A DNA stretch of 64,000 nt from Deefgea piscis. GTDB taxonomy: Bacteria > Pseudomonadota > Gammaproteobacteria > Burkholderiales > Chitinibacteraceae. Below are positions 39,739-49,076 of the stretch, piece by piece. The stretch's first letter is position 1; each line of letters begins with the position of its first letter. The position numbers and the translations under genes were made by a program. The notes under the pieces are model-generated. The model was not told the origin of the DNA. It made no database searches and was given only the letters and a program-made list of their open reading frames with translations. The stretch is from contig NZ_CP081149.1 of NCBI RefSeq assembly GCF_019665785.1, positions 1 through 64,000 of the forward strand, given 5' to 3'.

Positions 39739-40695
39739 ATGAAACTCACTCACTCGGCTACGCTAGTGTGCGCCAGTTTATTACTGGCCGCTTGTAGCAG
39801 CACGCCTGAAAAACCCACACCACGACCGGTAGTTCCTGCACCGACTCAACCGTCAACCATTACCGGCACCCCATCGCCGTATAACTGCAGCTATAAGGCC
39901 AGCTCCGGCAACGGGGCTTTTTATAAAGACGACGGCCCGATGGCGGATTTTCCCGCCAATTTAGATCAAGTGCTCGAACCGATTCCACGCTGGGAAACGC
40001 CGCATAAATGGGCCAATCGCCCGTATACCGTACTCGGACTGTCGTTTACCCCGCATAGCCAAATTGATGGCTACAAAGAGCAAGGCATTGCCAGCTGGTA
40101 TGGGCGTAAATTTCATGGGCAAAAAACCAGTATTGGCGAAACCTACGATATGTTTCAAATGACGGCAGCGCATCCAACGCTGTCGATCCCCAGCTATGCC
40201 CGCGTGACCAATGTTAAAAATGGCCGTAGCGTGATTGTTCGGGTGAATGATCGCGGGCCATTTCATAAAGGCCGAGTGATGGATTTGTCTTTTTTGGCCG
40301 CTTGCCGTTTGGGCTACGCCAATAATGGCAGCGCCGAAGTCATTGTAGAAAGCTTGATGCCTAGCGACGCGCCGAGCGACATTATTGCCAACGCCAAAGT
40401 CGCCGTTCATAGCACACCGGCGCCGGTAAACAATAAGCCACGGCCCATCCCTGTCGCCGAAAGCAATGGCAAAGTGTTTGTGCAACTCGGTGCGTTTTCG
40501 ACGCAAAGCAACGCCGAAAGCTTTAAAGCGCACGTCGCGAGAGAGCTTGATCAAGACAGCGATAAACTCAGCATCCAAAGCAGCAGCAACCTTTACCGCG
40601 TTCGACTCGGGCCTTTTGCCAGCCGCAGCGAGGCAATGAATACCATCAGCCGAGTGACCGGTGAGAAAAACATCCAAGCGGTGATTAGCCAATAA
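39739..40695 (+). CDS. rlpA: RlpA septal-ring lytic transglycosylase, lipoprotein
   Basis: Outer-membrane lipoprotein of 318 residues that cleaves denuded glycan strands. The signal peptide ends in the lipobox LLAAC, making Cys19 the lipidated residue. The double-psi beta-barrel RlpA domain is marked by GIASWYGRKFHGQKTSIGE (catalytic Asp position later in RVNDRGPFHKGRVMDLS). A SPOR domain closes the protein (KVFVQLGAFSTQSNAESFKAHV..LYRVRLGPFASRSEA). It begins one base after the rodA stop. Confidence 0.95.
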   Translation: MKLTHSATLVCASLLLAACSSTPEKPTPRPVVPAPTQPSTITGTPSPYNCSYKASSGNGAFYKDDGPMADFPANLDQVLEPIPRWETPHKWANRPYTVLGLSFTPHSQIDGYKEQGIASWYGRKFHGQKTSIGETYDMFQMTAAHPTLSIPSYARVTNVKNGRSVIVRVNDRGPFHKGRVMDLSFLAACRLGYANNGSAEVIVESLMPSDAPSDIIANAKVAVHSTPAPVNNKPRPIPVAESNGKVFVQLGAFSTQSNAESFKAHVARELDQDSDKLSIQSSSNLYRVRLGPFASRSEAMNTISRVTGEKNIQAVISQ

Positions 40696-40711
40696 GCGAT
40701 TGAAGAGGATG

Positions 40712-40740
40712 GATCTGCAACTAGGTCTTAGTTGCAGATC
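40712..40740. terminator. Perfect 12-bp hairpin after rlpA
   Basis: GATCTGCAACTA / TAGTTGCAGATC around GGTCT, 17 bases after rlpA and before a convergent gene. No T run follows, so it may be a weak terminator or a separate palindromic site. Confidence 0.5.
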
Positions 40741-40806
40741 AGTAGAAGACCAAATCATAGATGCATATTGTTGCAGGCCTTTATTATCAATACCTGCAGC
40801 GACATA

Positions 40807-43623
40807 CTACTTAAGGCCAGGGTGGTTTTTTTGCGGTTGATCGAGCCAATATCCTTGGACTTGATCCACACCAAATTCAAGTAACATATTAAAAATCGTT
40901 TCGCTTTCGACAAACTCAGCAATCGTCGTTTTGCCCATATCATGCGCAATACTGACCATGCCACGAACAAAAATCTGGCTGTCTCTATCATTGGGCAAAT
41001 CACGAATAAACAGCCCGTCGATTTTTAACACGTCGGCTTTGAGCTGCTTCAAATACGCAAACGACGCAAAACCCACGCCAAAGTCATCCAAACACACCAC
41101 ACAACCGGTTGAGCGTAGCGCGTCAATAAATCGCTGGGCGTCGGATAAATCAGATACTGCCGATGTTTCGGTTAATTCAACCAATAAGCGTTTTGGATCT
41201 ACCGCGTATTGCGTGAGCAAGCTGGCGATATACAGCGGCAATTCGGGCTCATCAAATGATCGTCCCGACACATTGACCGCAATCGACGGGCAATCTGGAT
41301 ATTGGGCTAATAGTCGAATCACTTCTTTAATCACCCAGCGATCTAAATCGATGATTTTGCCGGTTTTTTCCGCATGGCCAATAAAGTTGCCCGGCATAAT
41401 ACAACCGCCCTCGACATCGGGATCTTTCATTCGCACCAAGGCTTCTAAATGCGCTAATTGCCGATTGTGGGTGTAATAAATACCTTGGTAATGCAGCTCA
41501 AAACCATCGTTTTCTAAGGCATCAACAATGCGCTCTTTCCACGACAATCGGCTTAACTCATTGCGTGAGTGATCGGCGTCCGGTCGATAAATACGCCAAG
41601 TATTCTTGCCTGCAGCTTTTGCTTGATACATTGCCGTATCGGCGTGGGCGACCAATTGATCCGCAGAATTAGCGTGCAATGGATAAATCGCTACGCCGAC
41701 CGATGCCGAAGGACGCATTAAATGATTGCCAGCGGCAAATTGAATCTGCATTACCGTTTGCACAATGCGATCGGCCAGTTTACTCACTTCAAACTCATCG
41801 CAAGTGGGTAGTAGCACCGCAAATTCATCGCCACCCAGACGCGCAAAGACTTCATGTCGACGCACTTGCTTATTGACTTCACGCGCAATATTTTTAAGCA
41901 ATTCATCGCCAACGGTATGCCCAAAACTATCGTTAACCAGCTTAAATTCGTCTAAATCAAAAAACACCAAGGCCATTTGCTGGTCGCGCCGATTGGCTTC
42001 GCTGACCATGCGCTCTAATTCTTGCTGAAAGCGATGGCGGTTAAATAAACCGGTTAATGCGTCACGCTCGGCCAAGTTCACCATCCGCTCAGCGATTAAA
42101 CGCTGCTGCGTAACGTCTTCATACACCCACATTCGACCATTGGTCACGCCTTGTGGGTCGGTTACGCGGTAGCAGTTTTGTACGATGACTCGGCGATCAT
42201 TGAGCGTAACCTCACCAAAATCAACCCGATCTTCCAACGCAGTGTGCTCTTCCAAATAACAAGACAGCACATCACTGAGTGCCGGGCGATTATCGGCCAA
42301 TTGCAAAACCTGCCCAACTGGGCGGCCAATCATGGCTTGCGACGACGACAAACCCCATATTTCACAAAAGGCGGGATTAAAAAAAACAATCCGATGGTCA
42401 TTATCAACAAACAACACCCCAAAGCGCATTGCGGCCAACAAAGCCAGCATACGCGCGCGCTCTGATTCGGCGTGCTGTAAATAGCTTTTGCCCAAGGACT
42501 GAATCTGACGTAATTCAATCACCGATTTACGTAATGCTAAACGCTCATCTTTGATTTCAGTATTGTCACGCAGGCTGATTCTGAGGCCTAAATAGCGTTG
42601 TTCGGCATTGAACATCGGCTGCCAACTCACCGACACCCAAAATAAACTGCCATCGCGGCGCATGGCGCGAAATTCGTAATCTTGCTCAGTGGATTTATTA
42701 TTAACGGCCTGTAAAAAGGTGTCTTCAACGCGCAAGCGCTCTTCTGGCGTGGCAATGGTTAATGGAAAATCCGGTAGCAATAAGCATTCATTCACCGAAT
42801 ATCCGGTAATGCGTACCACCATGGCATTGGCCCAAACCAATTGCCCTGCCGGATTGATCCACAGCTCGGCGCTATTGCTGGCGTCAGCGATGGTTTGATA
42901 TTGCGCTTCGCTGTCTTTTAATGCCATCACGTGCGCCTTAATCGCGCGCGCCATATCATTAAAGCGCTGCGATATTTTAGCGATTTCACCGGAACCATTG
43001 GCGGCCAAGACCGGCTCAAAATAACCCGTTGCAGCGGTTTCAGTGGCTTGAATTAGGCGATATAGATGCCGCGAAATCCACCACGCCGCCAACAGCATTA
43101 AACCCATGATGGCCATAAAACCCAGCATCACAATCAGGCCATTTTGCCAAATTAAATACTGGAAGCTGCGATAAGCACTAACATTGCTCAGCCCAAAACT
43201 GAGCTCGCCCAATTGCACGCCATTGACGACCAAAGGCGCGCGTACATGCTCTAACGTTGGGCGATCCCACAATGAATACGAATGGTGATTGCTACTGGCG
43301 GGCAGTTTTTTTGAAATATCCCAGCCACGCGCGGCAATCATTTGTTGCTGCTCATCGAGCAACACCAAATAATCGATTTCGTCCGCCAGCTGAAGATGAT
43401 TGAGAATATCGGCCGCTTTAACTCGATCGCCTTCGATCATCGAGGGTAAGAACACCGCATTCAATAAGCTAGAGAGTGCCTGTATATGCGCAGTCTCTTG
43501 CTCTTGCGCCATCTCCGACCAAATACGGTGGGTATTGAACAATAATGCGAGCAATAATAGCGCCTGTACCGCAATACAGGCCAAAATAAAACGCGAACGC
43601 AAAGAAAGGGAAGATAAAGACAT
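40807..43623 (-). CDS. Membrane PAS-GGDEF-EAL cyclic-di-GMP enzyme
   Basis: Inner-membrane c-di-GMP regulator of 938 residues. A membrane segment at about 12-30, a periplasmic part, a second membrane segment near 165-190 and a HAMP (ETAATGYFEPVLAANGSGEIAKISQRFNDMARAI) precede two PAS domains (..DASNSAELWINPAGQL.., ..FGVLFVDNDHRIVFFN..). The diguanylate cyclase has the intact RLGGDEFAVLLP signature. The phosphodiesterase has HLEALVRM, VNVSGRSF, LVELTETSA, LDDFGVGFASFAYLKQLKADVLKIDGLF and AEFVE, so both domains look catalytically complete. The frame is unbroken. A single gene; convergent with rlpA. Confidence 0.94.
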   Translation of the reverse strand: MSLSSLSLRSRFILACIAVQALLLLALLFNTHRIWSEMAQEQETAHIQALSSLLNAVFLPSMIEGDRVKAADILNHLQLADEIDYLVLLDEQQQMIAARGWDISKKLPASSNHHSYSLWDRPTLEHVRAPLVVNGVQLGELSFGLSNVSAYRSFQYLIWQNGLIVMLGFMAIMGLMLLAAWWISRHLYRLIQATETAATGYFEPVLAANGSGEIAKISQRFNDMARAIKAHVMALKDSEAQYQTIADASNSAELWINPAGQLVWANAMVVRITGYSVNECLLLPDFPLTIATPEERLRVEDTFLQAVNNKSTEQDYEFRAMRRDGSLFWVSVSWQPMFNAEQRYLGLRISLRDNTEIKDERLALRKSVIELRQIQSLGKSYLQHAESERARMLALLAAMRFGVLFVDNDHRIVFFNPAFCEIWGLSSSQAMIGRPVGQVLQLADNRPALSDVLSCYLEEHTALEDRVDFGEVTLNDRRVIVQNCYRVTDPQGVTNGRMWVYEDVTQQRLIAERMVNLAERDALTGLFNRHRFQQELERMVSEANRRDQQMALVFFDLDEFKLVNDSFGHTVGDELLKNIAREVNKQVRRHEVFARLGGDEFAVLLPTCDEFEVSKLADRIVQTVMQIQFAAGNHLMRPSASVGVAIYPLHANSADQLVAHADTAMYQAKAAGKNTWRIYRPDADHSRNELSRLSWKERIVDALENDGFELHYQGIYYTHNRQLAHLEALVRMKDPDVEGGCIMPGNFIGHAEKTGKIIDLDRWVIKEVIRLLAQYPDCPSIAVNVSGRSFDEPELPLYIASLLTQYAVDPKRLLVELTETSAVSDLSDAQRFIDALRSTGCVVCLDDFGVGFASFAYLKQLKADVLKIDGLFIRDLPNDRDSQIFVRGMVSIAHDMGKTTIAEFVESETIFNMLLEFGVDQVQGYWLDQPQKNHPGLK

Positions 43624-43713
43624 ACTAAAGCTTACTATCCCTCAAAATGCAATATAAGTAAAACCGCATATTAGCGAACGAAACGCGACACAATCAGCGA
43701 TTATGTACCGAGA

Positions 43714-45027
43714 CTAGCGCTGCAAAACTTTAATAAACACCTTCGATCGCCGCTGATAGTTGTACAACTCTTTTTTCTCCATTGGCAAATCATCCACCGA
43801 AGCTTGCTTAAAGCCACGCTCGACAAACCAATGGCTGGTGCGGGTGGTTAAAGCAAATAGCTTTTCGATGCCCAATCCACGGGCCTGTTGCTCAACGTGG
43901 CGTAGCAAATCAGCTCCACGATCTTCATCGCGATAATCTGGATGAATCACGAGGCAAGCCAACTCGGCCATTTTGCTATTGGGGAATGGATGAATCGCCA
44001 CAATCCCGATGGTTTTACCATCATGCTCAAGCACCGAATAACGATGCACTTCGCGCTCAAGTAATTCACGGCCGCGTTTAACCAACACACCTTGATCTTC
44101 TAGCGGCTCGATTAGCGCTAGCATTCGACCAATATCGTCAATCGTTGCTTGGCGCAAGGTTTCGAGTGGCTCACGCGAAATCATCGTGCCAATGCCATCG
44201 TGGGTAAACAATTCCATCAACAAACTGCCGTCGACATTATTGCTAATCAAATGCGCCCGCTGCACGCCATTGCGCACTGAACGAATCGCACACGGTAGAT
44301 ACAAAGACACATCGTCGTTGGCATCAGGATGTTCGGCCAAAAACTGCTCGGCAGCTAAAGCGGTCAACTCGGTTTGCAACTCACCGGCATCATTAATCAC
44401 CCCATCTTGGCCAAATAAAAACAGCAATTTATCGGCTTTTAAGGCTATCGCCGTCGAGGTAGCAACGTCTTCTAAGGTCAGATTAAAAATCTCGCCGGTT
44501 GGCGAATAACCGATGGTTGAAATCAATACCAGCTCGCCATCGTCCATGCGGTAATTAATCGCCGTGGTATCGACTTTACGCACTTCACCGGTGTATTGCA
44601 GATCAACGCCATCGCGTACACCCATCGGCTGCGCGGTAATAAAATTACCTGCCGAAACGCGAATATCGGCATTGGCCATCGGCGAATTAGGCAGCCCCAT
44701 CGAGAGCCAAGATTCGATTTCAACGCGCACATGGCCTGCCGCTTGAATCACGCATTCCAGTGATGGCTGATCAGTTACCCGAATGCCGTTTAAATAACGG
44801 CCTTCCAAACCGCGCTCGGCAATTCGTGCCTCAATTTGTGGACGCGCACCGTGCACCACAATTAAGCGCACCCCAAGGCTGGTCAACAAATTAATGTCAT
44901 GCGTTAGCGTGGCAAACTTGCCATCACGAACCACTTCGCCGCCTAAGGCAATCACAAACGTGCGACCACGAAATGCGTGAATATACGGCGCAGCTTGACG
45001 GAACCATTGAACAAAATCTTGCATCAA
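43714..45027 (-). CDS. argA: Amino-acid N-acetyltransferase (N-acetylglutamate synthase)
   Basis: First enzyme of arginine synthesis, of the classic two-domain type: an N-terminal amino-acid kinase-like domain (FVIALGGEVVRDGKF, LIVVHGARPQIE) that senses arginine, and a C-terminal GNAT acetyltransferase (LACLVIHPDYRDEDRGADLLRHVEQQARGLG). 437 residues, the usual length. A repeat hairpin lies just upstream; the preceding gene on the strand is the sugar transferase. Confidence 0.96.
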   Translation of the reverse strand: MMQDFVQWFRQAAPYIHAFRGRTFVIALGGEVVRDGKFATLTHDINLLTSLGVRLIVVHGARPQIEARIAERGLEGRYLNGIRVTDQPSLECVIQAAGHVRVEIESWLSMGLPNSPMANADIRVSAGNFITAQPMGVRDGVDLQYTGEVRKVDTTAINYRMDDGELVLISTIGYSPTGEIFNLTLEDVATSTAIALKADKLLFLFGQDGVINDAGELQTELTALAAEQFLAEHPDANDDVSLYLPCAIRSVRNGVQRAHLISNNVDGSLLMELFTHDGIGTMISREPLETLRQATIDDIGRMLALIEPLEDQGVLVKRGRELLEREVHRYSVLEHDGKTIGIVAIHPFPNSKMAELACLVIHPDYRDEDRGADLLRHVEQQARGLGIEKLFALTTRTSHWFVERGFKQASVDDLPMEKKELYNYQRRSKVFIKVLQR

Positions 45028-45044
45028 CTCAACCTCTTAAAATC

Positions 45045-45131
45045 AGGGAGTGGGGAGTTGGGAATAAGGAATAAAGTCAAAAACACATGACTCACCCGCC
45101 CTTAATCCCCAATCCCTACTCCCTATTCCCC
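45045..45131. repeat. G-rich/C-rich inverted repeat upstream of argA
   Basis: GGGAGTGGGGAGTTGGGAAT-type text (45045-45073) faces TTAATCCCCAATCCCTACTC-type text (45105-45131). The same unit structure occurs at 33157-33240, so this is a small dispersed family. Confidence 0.7.
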
Positions 45132-45135
45132 GCTT

Positions 45136-46596
45136 TTAATAAGCACCACGTCCACTGACCACGGTTTTAATCGTTTTGCAGACAATCGCAATGTCGTACC
45201 ACAAATTCCAATTTTTGACATACCACGCATCGAGCGCCACGCGCTCGGCGTAAGTGGTGTCGTTGCGACCAGAAACCTGCCACAAGCCAGTTAAACCCGG
45301 ACGAGCTTCAAGATAAAAATCAACTTTATCGCCATAGCGCTCAAGTTCAGCATCGATAATCGGGCGAGGCCCAACCAAGGACATCTCACCGCAAATTACG
45401 TTCCACAATTGCGGGATTTCATCGAGACTGGTTTTGCGTAAAAATGCGCCAATTTTGGTAATCCGCGGATCATTTTTCAGCTTGAAATCCGTGTCCCATT
45501 CAGCTCGCGCTTGCGGATCGCTCGCCAATAAATGCTCGAGCACTTCTTGCGAATTGTGCACCATGGTGCGGAATTTCCAGCACTTAAATGGCACGCCATT
45601 CATTCCCACCCGCACATGACCAAAGAAAATAGCCCCTGGCCCGCCTTCGCACTTAATTCGCCACATTACATAGGCCAGCAAAGGACTCAGCAGCAAAATA
45701 CCGCACACCGCACCGAATAAATCAAAAGCGCGTTTTAACACAATCAGCGGTTTAACCAATAGATTATTGCGAACACGCAGCAGCAAGACTTCATGACTAA
45801 AAAAATGATGCGGCACGACGCCAAACAAAGGCAAACCGGCAATTGGCGGAATAATATGGATGTCTTTATACCGCAGCGAAAGTTGCTCGATTTGCGTTTC
45901 TAACTGGCGCAATTCATCTTCATTCACCGCAATCACCACGTGCGGGCGACCATTGCTACTGAGCCAAGCCAATAGCGCTTCGCGCTCTAAACGCACCACC
46001 GGCAAACGCTCGCCATTAATCTGTAATTCATCGGGCGCGTCTTGATCGACTGACAAAAACGCCTGCACTTCAAAGCCCAACTGGCGCTCGCTATACATCG
46101 CCCGATACGCTTCAACCGCATTGGCTCCAGCGCCAATAATTACCGTGGGCAATTGCCAAATCCGTTTTTTTAATAAGCAATCGCGCATTAAGCTGCGAAA
46201 ATACGGCAGCAACACCAGCGCCACACCCCAAGACACCGGCCACAAAAAACGCGACACGGTAAATTTACCCAGCAAGACCAACATGCCATTGAGTAAGGCC
46301 GCCAACAACAAGGCGCGCAAAATTTCGAGCAATTCATCCCAAAAAGGCAGGCGCAAACTGTAATGCCCACGCCACCAAAAACTGGCAATGGTAATCAAGG
46401 CCAAACCTAAAAATGCCAAGCCTTGTTGCTGCCCTTCCCAAGCCCACCACAGACCAAAACTGGCTGAAATGCGGTCATAGCGAAAAATCCACAACAGCAG
46501 CATCGCCACGCCAAACGACACCGCCAAGGCCATAAAATCAGCCAGCGCCAACCAAGGTTTGGCGCGCTCAGCTTGTAAGTGTTTTTCTTGAATCAT
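45136..46596 (-). CDS. Undecaprenyl-phosphate sugar phosphotransferase, WbaP type
   Basis: Inner-membrane initiating transferase that puts the first sugar-1-phosphate on undecaprenyl phosphate for polysaccharide assembly. 486 residues. It has four to five N-terminal membrane segments, a nucleotide-binding-like middle (VVIGAGANAVEAYRAM) and a C-terminal bacterial sugar transferase domain: KRAFDLFGAVCGILLLSPLL, FKCWKFRTMVHNSQE, RKTSLDEIPQLWNVI, GEMSLVGPRPI and GLTGLWQVSGRNDTTY. The architecture matches WbaP (Gal-1-P), but sugar specificity is inferred only. It overlaps the upstream glycosyltransferase stop by four bases. Confidence 0.92.
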   Translation of the reverse strand: MIQEKHLQAERAKPWLALADFMALAVSFGVAMLLLWIFRYDRISASFGLWWAWEGQQQGLAFLGLALITIASFWWRGHYSLRLPFWDELLEILRALLLAALLNGMLVLLGKFTVSRFLWPVSWGVALVLLPYFRSLMRDCLLKKRIWQLPTVIIGAGANAVEAYRAMYSERQLGFEVQAFLSVDQDAPDELQINGERLPVVRLEREALLAWLSSNGRPHVVIAVNEDELRQLETQIEQLSLRYKDIHIIPPIAGLPLFGVVPHHFFSHEVLLLRVRNNLLVKPLIVLKRAFDLFGAVCGILLLSPLLAYVMWRIKCEGGPGAIFFGHVRVGMNGVPFKCWKFRTMVHNSQEVLEHLLASDPQARAEWDTDFKLKNDPRITKIGAFLRKTSLDEIPQLWNVICGEMSLVGPRPIIDAELERYGDKVDFYLEARPGLTGLWQVSGRNDTTYAERVALDAWYVKNWNLWYDIAIVCKTIKTVVSGRGAY

Positions 46597-47732
46597 TGCG
46601 TCTCTTTCTGCGCCTTATCTGCCGTTGGCGCAATGCCATACGCGGCATATAAGCTCGCCATCATGGGTGTTAAAGAATAAAACTCCAGCGCAAAAGCCTG
46701 CGCTTGTTGCCCCAACTGCCGGCGTAATGCCGGCTCGGCGACCAAAGTCTGTAAATGCGCGACAAACTCATCTGGCGTATGCGCCAAATAACCGTTTTCG
46801 CCATTTTTTACTAAATCACGATTGCCAACGACATCGGTCGCAACCACCGGTAAACCGGCCGCCATCGCTTCAATCGCCGCCACTGGCAAGCCTTCCCAGC
46901 GACTAGTTTGAATATAAATATCCAACGTTGCCAATTGCGCCAATGCCGCAGCACGATCACACCAGCCCGACACAGCAACGCCTGCTGCGCGCAGTGCGGC
47001 CTCGCCACTGACCTCGCCACCTCCCACCCAGACAAACTCCAGCTCGTCGCTGGTCATTTTGCTAGCCACTTCGGCAAAAAACTCCGGATTACGCGCCAAA
47101 CAAACGCGACCCACCGTGCCAATGCGCAAACGGCGAGACGTGGAAAGTGCGGAATCGGCAGTCAAACAATGCGCCTCTGGAATCGCGGCTAAATCGACCG
47201 CGTTATTTACCACCACCACATTGCCGGATAAATGCTGGCGAATTTCTTCACCCTCCGACTTTGAACAGGCAATAAAGGTCACCGGCACCCCGGCGAGGAG
47301 TTTTTCAATCGTTAAGAAAATGCCGTTTTTCAAACGACCTTCAGCGCGCTGCAAAAAAGACAAGCCATGCGGAGAAAAAAACCAGCGCGGCCCATCTGAG
47401 CGTAAAGCCCACGCCAAACTCACCAAGCGCCCAAGCGCCCCAGCTTTGCTGGAATGCAAATGCACCACATCGGGCGCAATCGAATCAATCCATTTAAATA
47501 AAGCGCGGCCAGTGCGAAAATCATTCAAAGGATGAATCGATCGCTGCATCGGCAAATGAATACAATTGACCGCTGGCACAAATAAATCCCGCCATCCTGC
47601 TGGCGTTTCCTCGCGCACCGAATGAATCACCGTCACTTGATGCCCGTCTTGCGACTGGCTGTTGGCGATGGCCGACACCATAGACAAAGTGCCAGCGCCA
47701 AATGACTCAACCACGTGGATAATTTTACTCAT
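46593..47732 (-). CDS. Glycosyltransferase family 4 protein
   Basis: GT-B fold glycosyltransferase of 379 residues from MSKIIHVVESFGAGTLSMV. N-terminal domain text HLHSSKAGALGRL and FFSPHGLSFLQRAEGRL; the C-terminal nucleotide-sugar domain has GTVGRVCLARNPEFFAEVA and the E-x7-E type motif TSRWEGLPVAAIEAMAAGLPVVATDVVGNRDLV. It acts in surface-polysaccharide assembly; the sugar is unknown. A REP sequence lies just upstream of its start, so the operon is interrupted by the RAYT unit. Confidence 0.9.
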   Translation of the reverse strand: MSKIIHVVESFGAGTLSMVSAIANSQSQDGHQVTVIHSVREETPAGWRDLFVPAVNCIHLPMQRSIHPLNDFRTGRALFKWIDSIAPDVVHLHSSKAGALGRLVSLAWALRSDGPRWFFSPHGLSFLQRAEGRLKNGIFLTIEKLLAGVPVTFIACSKSEGEEIRQHLSGNVVVVNNAVDLAAIPEAHCLTADSALSTSRRLRIGTVGRVCLARNPEFFAEVASKMTSDELEFVWVGGGEVSGEAALRAAGVAVSGWCDRAAALAQLATLDIYIQTSRWEGLPVAAIEAMAAGLPVVATDVVGNRDLVKNGENGYLAHTPDEFVAHLQTLVAEPALRRQLGQQAQAFALEFYSLTPMMASLYAAYGIAPTADKAQKETQ

Positions 47733-47755
47733 CAAATCAATTCCATCAGATACTC

Positions 47756-47778
47756 GTAGGAGCGGGCTTGCCCGCGAA
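47756..47778 (+). repeat. REP sequence, left of the RAYT gene
   Basis: A 23-base REP with core hairpin GCGGGC/GCCCGC. The exact reverse complement stands at 48252-48274, so the RAYT gene is bracketed by an inverted REP pair. Confidence 0.9.
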
Positions 47779-47785
47779 AGCACAT

Positions 47786-48247
47786 TTACAGCCAACACAC
47801 ATCCCAAAATGAGAAATTAGACAAATTCTTAACTAAACCTGCACGAATAGGATTTGCCACTATGTATCTTGCTACGGCCTTCACATCTTCATCAGCACGA
47901 ATTGCATGATCGTAATAAGCTTTTTGCCAAATTTGTCGCCCAGTTTGCTGGTTCATTTTATTCAGCTCAATGGCCGTTGTTGACTTTAGTCGCCTTAACA
48001 ACGAATCGAGACCACCTTCCTTTAATATTAACAACCAATGAAAATGATCCGGCATCACCACAAACGCCAAGGTTTGACTCAAACCCATATCATCACAAGA
48101 TCGAAATCCATTGACCACACAACGAGCCTCATACAAGCCAGACAATAGCGCCAGTCTTTGATGACATACCGCAGTAATCACATATGCACAATCTGCGATA
48201 GCAACGCGCCCCTTGCGCAAATTTACCGCGTGCGCCCTTTCAGGCAT
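47786..48247 (-). CDS. REP-associated tyrosine transposase (RAYT, TnpA_REP)
   Basis: Single-strand DNA HUH-type transposase of about 153 residues from MPERAHAVNLRKGRVAIADC. The HUH pair is in FVVMPDHFHWLLIL, and the catalytic tyrosine lies in the conserved KAYYDHAI/ARYIVANPIRAGLV region. RAYTs are domesticated relatives of IS200/IS605 transposases that process REP hairpins; this one is flanked by two identical inverted REPs, the expected substrate. Its start overlaps the stop of the glycosyltransferase upstream, so it is read as part of the operon. An upstream in-frame Met at 48373 is rejected, since it lies within that gene. Confidence 0.92.
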   Translation of the reverse strand: MPERAHAVNLRKGRVAIADCAYVITAVCHQRLALLSGLYEARCVVNGFRSCDDMGLSQTLAFVVMPDHFHWLLILKEGGLDSLLRRLKSTTAIELNKMNQQTGRQIWQKAYYDHAIRADEDVKAVARYIVANPIRAGLVKNLSNFSFWDVCWL

Positions 48248-49076
48248 GGTCTTCGCGGGCAAGCCCGCTCCTACGTTTGAATTTGGCTTTGATTTTAAAC
48301 GCCAACTCATACGGCATGGCCAGCAGTGCCAATGTGCGGGCCATGCCAGCCATTGCCGCAGCACTGCCATCAAAGTATTTCTTTTGCAATTTCAACCGAG
48401 ATTTGAGCTGCGTATTGCGCTTGCCCAGCGAAATGCCATTCGGGTCGAGCTCATACTTAATCAGCACATCGGGTAAATTGGCCACGGCATACTGCCGCGC
48501 CAACGCCCAAAATAGCGCGTAATCTTCTGCAGCTGGAAAGTCCAGAGGATACATCCCTAGCGTATCAACCGCTGATAATTTGTAGATCACGCTTGGGTGA
48601 ATATACGCCGAGTTTTTTTTCATAAATTGCAATATCTCAGCGTGCTCAGTGGGATGGCGCAATACGAATTGCTCAACGCCATTTTGATCAACAAAGCTTG
48701 CTGCACCACCGAGTAACACCACCTTGGGGTGTTGCGCTAGGAACGCCAATTGGCGGGCGATACGGGTCGATACATTCTCATCGCCACAATCGAGCCGCGC
48801 AATCCATGTGTAGTCACGCGATTTCGCCCATTGCAAACCGGCATTCAGCGCCCCTTCGATGCCTTTATTTTGCGCCAAATTGAGCACGCGTAACGTGCCG
48901 CAACCGTGGTATGCCGCATTCGCTGCCGCCATTTCTATCGGCGCGCGCGTACTGCCATCATCCACTACCAACACATCGCACGGCTCATCCGCGCCAATAC
49001 TGGCCAATGACTTCAGTAAGCCATCGGGATTGTTGTAATGAGGGATTAACAATAAAACGGGGTGCTGCTCACTCAT
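48240..49076 (-). CDS. Glycosyltransferase family 2 protein, C-terminus built by a REP
   Basis: GT-A fold transferase of 278 residues starting MSEQHPVLLLIPHYNNPDG. Signature text: VLVVDDGSTRAPIE, GIEGALNAGLQW, ARLDCGDENV (DxD-like DCGD). Closely related to the gene at 49756-50562, pointing to duplication. The last eight residues (SGLAREDHA region) are encoded by the REP, so the original 3' end was replaced. ATGA overlap with the dioxygenase gene upstream. Substrate unknown. Confidence 0.88.
   Translation of the reverse strand: MSEQHPVLLLIPHYNNPDGLLKSLASIGADEPCDVLVVDDGSTRAPIEMAAANAAYHGCGTLRVLNLAQNKGIEGALNAGLQWAKSRDYTWIARLDCGDENVSTRIARQLAFLAQHPKVVLLGGAASFVDQNGVEQFVLRHPTEHAEILQFMKKNSAYIHPSVIYKLSAVDTLGMYPLDFPAAEDYALFWALARQYAVANLPDVLIKYELDPNGISLGKRNTQLKSRLKLQKKYFDGSAAAMAGMARTLALLAMPYELAFKIKAKFKRRSGLAREDHA
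48252..48274 (-). repeat. REP sequence, right of the RAYT gene
   Basis: Identical to the left REP in inverse orientation. It forms the last codons of the neighbouring glycosyltransferase (RSGLARE). Confidence 0.9.
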
